Part shown: positions 21,503 to 25,021 of the stretch, piece by piece
Layout: every line of letters begins with the position of its first letter
Position numbering within the stretch: the first letter of the stretch is position 1
Source: JANNPJ01 sp035474375
GTDB lineage: Bacteria > Actinomycetota > Actinomycetes > Actinomycetales > Kineosporiaceae
DNA length: 25,021 nt
Assembly: GCA_035474375.1 (NCBI GenBank)
Contig: DATINJ010000186.1
Span: forward strand, 1-25,021
Reading direction: 5' to 3'
Made by a program: the position numbers and the translations under genes
The notes under the pieces: model-generated
The model's input: only the letters and a program-made list of their open reading frames with translations
What the model was told of the DNA's origin: nothing
Database searches by the model: none

Positions 21503-23029
21503 TTAGTTCGAAACCGTTGCCAGGCGGGCCTTCAGCCCTTGGCCGTAAGCCGTTGCCGTGCCTTGATAATCCGTGATCAGCGACGGTCCGGTGCGGCAGT
21601 CCCAGGCGTTCCAGGTCCAGCCCAGGTAGCCGACGGAATTGGCGTCGGCCCAGTTCATCAGACTGTCGACGAAGCCATGAGCGCAGTCGTTCTCCCCGAA
21701 CTCGCCAAGAACCAGAGGCACCTGGGCGGCCACCGGAGCGAGCTGGCTGTTCCAGCAGGATGTCGACGAACAAGTATTGAAGTTGTAGATGTGTGCGGCG
21801 GCGACCAGGTTGTTCAGCGGGTCGGTCGGCCGATAGGCGAGCCACTGCGTCAGATCATTCGAATAGGCCAGACCGCCGAGCATTATCACATTGGTGGCGC
21901 CAGTCGCCCGGACGCTGTTGATCAAGGTTTGGAATCCGGCGACTGAATAATTGATCCCGGCACAGGCCCCGCCGTCACGCCAACATTTCCAACCCGAGGT
22001 GGCGTCCCCGGTGGCGCGCTCCGGATAGGGCTCGTTGAACAGATCGAAGACCACCGCGTCATTGCCCTTGAAGGCGGTCGCCACGCCCGTCCAGAATGCG
22101 GGTGCGTACTGGGTATCCGGCATCGGCTTCTGGCACACCGAAGCCACGTCGGCACATCCGGAAGAGTTACCGGTGTAAGCGCCGTAGTTCCAATGCAGCT
22201 CCACGATCGGCGTGATTCCATTGTCAATCAGCAGGGCAACGTAGCGTTCGACCTCGTTCCGGTACGCCGTCCCGCTGTATTCCGGAACCGGATTACTGGT
22301 GGTTCCCAACCAGCATTCTTCATTCAGCGGAACTCGCACCGTCCGGATCTTCCAGTTTCGCATTGCGGTGACCGACGCTTGGTCCATCGGCCCGTCCCAG
22401 ATGCCGTCCCGGTTCTTGATGCAGGCGAACTCACCACCGGACCGGTTGACTCCGTGCAGGGTGTAAACCGCACCGGACGACGTCACCAGCTTGTTCCCGG
22501 AGACTCGCAGCGACGGCGCCACTCCGGCCGGTGGCGCCGTCGTACTGGTCGGCGTCGGGGTCGGCGTGGGGGCCACGGTCGCCGTGGGGCTCGCAGTCGC
22601 GGTCGGCCCGGGCGTCGGCGGTACCGGGCTTCCGGTGCAGGAAACCCCGTTGAGCTGGAACGATGCCGGGACCGGATTCCTCCCGCTCCATCCACCGACG
22701 AAGCCCAAGGAGATCGATTGGCTGGTCGACAGCGAGGCGTTCCAGCCCAGATCCACCACCTTGACGTTGGCTCCGGCCTGGGTCCACGCGCCGTTCCAGC
22801 CCTGGGTCACCTTCTGACCGGCGTCCGGGAAGGTGAACGTCAGAGCCCAGCCGTTGAGCGCGGCGCCGAGATTTTGCACCGTGACGGCGCCTTGGAATCC
22901 GTCGGTCCATTGGCTTTGCACGGCGTAGTCCACCTCGCAGCCCGCCGCCGCCTGCGCGGTCGGCATTGCCGGCACCCACGCGGCGGACGAGAGAATTACA
23001 GCTGCCAGCCAAGCGGTACGTCGCCACAT
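21503..23029 (-). CDS. GH5 endoglucanase with N-terminal CBM2
   Basis: A 508-aa secreted enzyme. ATG 23029 (MWRRTAWLAA) has GAGG 6 nt upstream; the in-frame extension to 23158 would run through the promoter and operator and is rejected. The signal peptide ends near TAQAA. CBM2 is 31-131, followed by a Pro/Thr linker (135-168). The GH5 barrel (about 172-505) has LHGVNRSGGEFACIK, VRVPLNEECWLG, the acid/base Glu333 in FDLFNEPYPE and the nucleophile Glu443 in LVLGEFGE. Activity is most likely endo-beta-1,4-glucanase; the subfamily is not assigned and another beta-glucanase specificity is possible. First gene of the operon, about 100 nt from the predicted transcription start. Confidence 0.93.
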   Translation of the reverse strand: MWRRTAWLAAVILSSAAWVPAMPTAQAAAGCEVDYAVQSQWTDGFQGAVTVQNLGAALNGWALTFTFPDAGQKVTQGWNGAWTQAGANVKVVDLGWNASLSTSQSISLGFVGGWSGRNPVPASFQLNGVSCTGSPVPPTPGPTATASPTATVAPTPTPTPTSTTAPPAGVAPSLRVSGNKLVTSSGAVYTLHGVNRSGGEFACIKNRDGIWDGPMDQASVTAMRNWKIRTVRVPLNEECWLGTTSNPVPEYSGTAYRNEVERYVALLIDNGITPIVELHWNYGAYTGNSSGCADVASVCQKPMPDTQYAPAFWTGVATAFKGNDAVVFDLFNEPYPERATGDATSGWKCWRDGGACAGINYSVAGFQTLINSVRATGATNVIMLGGLAYSNDLTQWLAYRPTDPLNNLVAAAHIYNFNTCSSTSCWNSQLAPVAAQVPLVLGEFGENDCAHGFVDSLMNWADANSVGYLGWTWNAWDCRTGPSLITDYQGTATAYGQGLKARLATVSN

Positions 23030-23134
23030 GGAGCGTCCTCGATCCAGGGAGATTGTTAACGTTGAGCAATCCCGACCAGCATGAAATTGTTTCATTTTCA
23101 GAGCACTGGACAGGATGGGCGAAACCTTGATGAA

Positions 23135-23163
23135 ATCATTCCCTGGGAGCGCTCCCAAGTCAA
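23135..23163 (-). promoter_or_regulatory. Promoter of the cellulase operon
   Basis: On the minus strand TTGACT (23163-23158) and AATGAT (23140-23135) match 5/6 and 4/6 of the -35/-10 consensus with an ideal 17-bp spacer. The spacer is almost entirely occupied by the operator, so a bound repressor would exclude RNA polymerase. Transcription would start near 23127, giving a leader of about 100 nt before the GH5 ATG. Confidence 0.65.
23144..23157. promoter_or_regulatory. CelR-type operator
   Basis: TGGGAGCGCTCCCA is a perfect 14-bp palindrome, identical to the operator known from Thermobifida fusca CelR and shared by actinobacterial cellulase promoters. It has the central CpG step typical of LacI-family operators. 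It lies between the GH5 -35 and -10 elements, and beside the plus-strand TATAAT of the regulator gene, so one bound repressor could control both directions. I found no second copy in the window. Confidence 0.92.
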
Positions 23164-23165
23164 TA

Positions 23166-23171
23166 TATAAT
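23166..23171 (+). promoter_or_regulatory. Possible -10 element of the LacI regulator gene
   Basis: A perfect TATAAT on the plus strand, 8 bp beyond the operator. No good -35 lies 17 bp upstream; that position falls within the operator. If used, it gives a leader of about 250 nt and negative autoregulation. Confidence 0.35.
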
Positions 23172-23376
23172 TACCGATTATTACCTTGGAACTGCAGTTT
23201 CTTGACATCTGCTAGACCGGTTCAGTCCAGCCCGTCGCCCGACACCCCCCAAAGGTTGCCTCAAATTCCAAGAATCTTGAAACTTTTTCATCTGGAGGTC
23301 TGTCGCACTTTTGCAGCGTAGATCTCTTGCCGATGCATCGAGGGCGTGGAACCATTCAGCTAAATGCTTGTCCAGC

Positions 23377-23396
23377 CCTGCACGGCATCGTGCAGG
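23377..23396. repeat. 20-bp palindrome just upstream of the regulator's ribosome site
   Basis: CCTGCACG (23377-23384) and CGTGCAGG (23389-23396) are perfect 8-bp arms around GCAT. It ends 5 nt before AAAGGAG (23402-23408). It could be an mRNA hairpin affecting translation initiation, or an operator for another regulator. Confidence 0.55.
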
Positions 23397-23426
23397 TCGT
23401 CAAAGGAGACGACCACGGCCAAGAAC

Positions 23427-24407
23427 ATGACCATGCTTGAGGTCGCCGCAGAAGCAGGCGTTTCGCCGGCGACGGTCTCCCGCGTGCTGACAGGTTCGGC
23501 GCAGGTGAGCCCCACTACCCGGCGCCAGGTTTATGCCGCTGTTTCCCGCCTCGGCTACCTTCGCCGTGGCGAACGCCCAGGTGACAGCAGACATCCGCCG
23601 ATCATCGCGGCGGTAATTTGCGAACCCACCGCCCGGGTGTTCAACGATCCGTTCTTCGTCCGGTTCATCAGCGGCGCCGAGACGTACCTCGCCAGCCGGG
23701 GGGCGCCACTGCCGCTGATGTCCGCCGCGAGCCCGGTGTTCGCCTCAACCGAACGGCATTTGCTGGGCGGCGGTTCGGACGGGGTGCTGCTGGTATCCGT
23801 GCACGGCCGGCACCCGCTCGCGCTCACGCTGGCAGGTACTCGGTTGCCGATCCGGGCCGCCGGGCGCCCAGCCGAAGAGCTGCAGATGCCGTTCGTCGAT
23901 GTGGATAATCGTGGCGGCGCCCGAGCAGCGGTGGAAGTGCTGCTCAAGACCCGCAAACGGATTGCTCTGATCGCCGGTCCGTCAGATCTTCCGGCCGCCA
24001 GAGACCGGTTGACCGGCTATCTCGACGCGCTCACCGCAGCCGGTCGGCATCCGCTGGTGGCCTCCGGCGACTTCACCCCGATGGGCGGCAAGAACGCGAT
24101 GCGGATGCTGCTCGACCAAGCCCCCGGCCTGGATGCAGTCTTCGCGGCCTCGGATCCGATGGCAATCGGGGCGATGTCAGCCCTGCGGCAGGCGGGGCGG
24201 CGAGTACCAAGCGACGTCGCGGTGATCGGATTCGATGATGTCACGGCGGCGGCCTTCACCGATCCGCCGCTGACGACGGTCCGGCAGCCGGTCGAACGGC
24301 TCGGCGCGTTGGCCGCCGAGCTCCTGTTCGAGCAGGTGGTGTCCGGTGCCAGCCCAGCCGACAACCGCATCCTGGATACCGAAATCGTCATTCGGGGTTC
24401 CACGTAA
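23427..24407 (+). CDS. celR: LacI-family transcriptional regulator, CelR-like
   Basis: A 326-aa protein. ATG 23427 is the first start that places the helix-turn-helix at the N-terminus (MLEVAAEAGVSPATVSRVL, residues 3-21). AAAGGAG lies 18 nt upstream, farther than usual, and an ATG at 23364 would extend it by 21 residues. The LacI ligand domain follows from about 58, with FVDVDNRGGARAAVEVLL, GDFTPMGGKNAMRMLLDQ, LDAVFAASDPMAIGAMSALR and VIGFDDVTAAAFTDPPLTTV, which resemble T. fusca CelR. Expected role: repressor released by cellobiose or cello-oligosaccharides. The usual hinge-helix sequence after LGY is absent here (LGYLRRGERPGDSRHPP). It is flanked by cellulase genes on both sides. Confidence 0.85.
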   Translation: MTMLEVAAEAGVSPATVSRVLTGSAQVSPTTRRQVYAAVSRLGYLRRGERPGDSRHPPIIAAVICEPTARVFNDPFFVRFISGAETYLASRGAPLPLMSAASPVFASTERHLLGGGSDGVLLVSVHGRHPLALTLAGTRLPIRAAGRPAEELQMPFVDVDNRGGARAAVEVLLKTRKRIALIAGPSDLPAARDRLTGYLDALTAAGRHPLVASGDFTPMGGKNAMRMLLDQAPGLDAVFAASDPMAIGAMSALRQAGRRVPSDVAVIGFDDVTAAAFTDPPLTTVRQPVERLGALAAELLFEQVVSGASPADNRILDTEIVIRGST

Positions 24408-24614
24408 CCACGCGCACGACGAAGATAGCGCTCGAACCGAAAACCCTGCTTCGTCAGAAAGCCAAATTTCCACAGCTACCCAGCTCCAAACAGAAAGCCC
24501 TTTCTGCACTGCACCTCAACGTCAGCAGAAAGCCTATTCCGCACTGCAGCCCAGCCTCACCAGAAAGCCCTTTCTCTACTGCAGTCAGCGTCAAATCGAA
24601 CACCAGCAGAAACT
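24408..24614. repeat. Tandem array of ~35-bp repeats downstream of the regulator
   Basis: Units beginning CAGAAAGCC start at 24455, 24491, 24526 and 24561 (periods 36, 35, 35), with a degenerate copy near 24607. The core of about 23 bp (CAGAAAGCCCTTTCTGCACT plus GCA) is well kept in units 2-4; the remaining 12 bp vary. Each good core holds a small palindrome AGAAAG-CC-CTTTCT. It lies in the 3' region of the regulator gene, before the terminator shared with GH6. There is no coding frame. Confidence 0.7.
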
Positions 24615-24658
24615 GAAAGCCCCGCCTCAACCGAACGTCCGGTTGAGTCGGGGCTTTC
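24615..24658. terminator. Strong bidirectional terminator between regulator and GH6
   Basis: GAAAGCCCCG (24615-24624) pairs with CGGGGCTTTC (24649-24658). After a single mismatch, CTCAACCG (24626-24633) pairs with CGGTTGAG (24640-24647) around a 6-nt loop. This 18-bp stem lies 27 bp beyond the GH6 stop and serves both convergent genes; short T-rich stretches follow on both strands. Confidence 0.88.
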
Positions 24659-24685
24659 GTTTGGCCGATTACCGCAGGCTGTCGA

Positions 24686-25021
24686 TCACAGTGCTGGGTA
24701 GGCGTTGGCCACGAGCTGCTGGAACTGGGCGGAGAACCAGGCACCGGAGATCGGAGCGTTGGGCAGGGCACCGCTCATGCTGTTGCCGTTGCGACCATTT
24801 CCGGTGTAGGTCGGGTCGCACATTCCGTCGAAGCCCTTGCCACCCGGGTTGTTCGGTCCAGTCGGGACCAGCGAGCTGGAACCGTCGGACTCGCCCGGAG
24901 GCTTGATCCAGGTGTAGGCGTCGATCCCGCTGGCCGGTGTGGCCCTCGGGCGCTCGCCGATCCCGGCACCGCTCTGGTTGCACCAGTTACCGGCGTGGAT
25001 CCGCCGGTCGATCCGGGAGGC
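24686..25021 (-). CDS. GH6 cellobiohydrolase (Cel6B-type), C-terminal fragment
   Basis: The last 111 residues of a GH6 enzyme, read on the minus strand from the right edge; the gene continues beyond the window. The sequence includes IDRRIHAGNWCNQSGAGIGE, IDAYTWIKPPGESDGSS, GFDGMCDPTYTGNGRNGN and ISGAWFSAQFQQLVANAYPAL before the TGA at 24686-24688. This is the C-terminus of bacterial Cel6B-type exocellulases, whose extra loops and Cys pair (here NWCNQ and GMCDP) cover the active-site tunnel. These act from the non-reducing end of cellulose, complementing GH48. There is no C-terminal CBM, so any CBM2 must be N-terminal, outside the window. Confidence 0.93.
   Translation of the reverse strand, partial: ASRIDRRIHAGNWCNQSGAGIGERPRATPASGIDAYTWIKPPGESDGSSSLVPTGPNNPGGKGFDGMCDPTYTGNGRNGNSMSGALPNAPISGAWFSAQFQQLVANAYPAL

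Larger units (their letters stand above)
23030..23426. other. Divergent regulatory region between GH5 and the LacI gene
   Basis: A gap of about 397 bp, markedly AT-richer than its surroundings around 23130-23330. It contains the CelR-type operator and GH5 promoter (23135-23163), a perfect TATAAT (23166-23171) on the plus strand, a TTGACA (23202-23207) without a matching -10, a 20-bp palindrome (23377-23396), the AAAGGAG of the regulator gene (23402-23408), and two small inverted repeats in the GH5 leader (23051-23071 and 23081-23095). Confidence 0.75.

Noticed and set aside
20058..21845. Extended GH10 reading frame starting inside the GH5 gene
   Set aside because: The perfect AGGAG site and signal peptide fix the start at 21488; the extension is an out-of-frame shadow of GH5.
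23030..23158. N-terminal extension of the GH5 frame through the promoter
   Set aside because: It would place the operator and -10 inside the coding region and remove the signal peptide from the N-terminus; ATG 23029 has its own ribosome-binding site.
24455..24583. CRISPR-like array from the regular 35-bp repeats
   Set aside because: Repeats and 'spacers' are too short (about 23 and 12 bp), the repeats are imperfect, and no cas genes are present.

Overview
The window comes from a high-GC Gram-positive bacterium, an actinobacterium. Coding regions are strongly GC-biased in third positions, there is an F420-type PPOX protein and a bacterial Pmt O-mannosyltransferase, and the secreted cellulases carry family 2 cellulose-binding modules (CBM2) joined by Pro/Ser/Thr linkers, as in Thermobifida, Streptomyces and Acidothermus. 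I cannot name the genus. No tRNA, rRNA, CRISPR array or insertion sequence was found.

Left part (1-11238), mixed functions: the start of a protein O-mannosyltransferase gene (-); a small PPOX/F420-type protein (+); a translationally coupled (+) trio of an unrecognised 510-aa protein, a MoxR-type AAA ATPase and a metallopeptidase-like/VWA protein; a Cys-rich small protein convergent with that trio; a three-gene polar amino acid (cystine-like) ABC importer (-); a small lipoprotein (+); an M15 (VanY/endolysin-like) peptidase (-); and an ECF sigma factor translationally coupled to a membrane-anchored probable anti-sigma protein (+).

Right part (11600-25021), a cellulose/xyloglucan utilisation locus: six co-directional (-) genes in transcription order encode CBM2-GH5 endoglucanase, GH10-CBM2 xylanase, CBM2-Ig-like-GH48 cellobiohydrolase, an unrecognised secreted membrane-anchored protein, GH74-CBM2 xyloglucanase and an AA10 LPMO-CBM2-Cip1-like protein. 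Upstream lies a divergent LacI-family regulator (CelR-like), followed by the 3' end of a convergent GH6 cellobiohydrolase gene (Cel6B type). A perfect 14-bp CelR-type operator, TGGGAGCGCTCCCA, lies at 23144-23157, exactly between a -35-like TTGACT and a -10-like AATGAT that point toward the GH5 gene. The proposed logic is that a cello-oligosaccharide releases the repressor. Endo-acting GH5, reducing-end GH48, non-reducing-end GH6 and oxidative AA10 enzymes then attack cellulose, while GH10 and GH74 remove the xylan and xyloglucan that coat it.

The most unusual items are: the AA10-CBM2-Cip1-like architecture; the unrecognised membrane-anchored gene whose stop codon overlaps the GH74 start; a CelR-like repressor that lacks the usual hinge-helix sequence although the operator is the classical one; two palindromic, repeat-like elements between the anti-sigma and LPMO genes; and a ~35-bp-period tandem array between the regulator and GH6.
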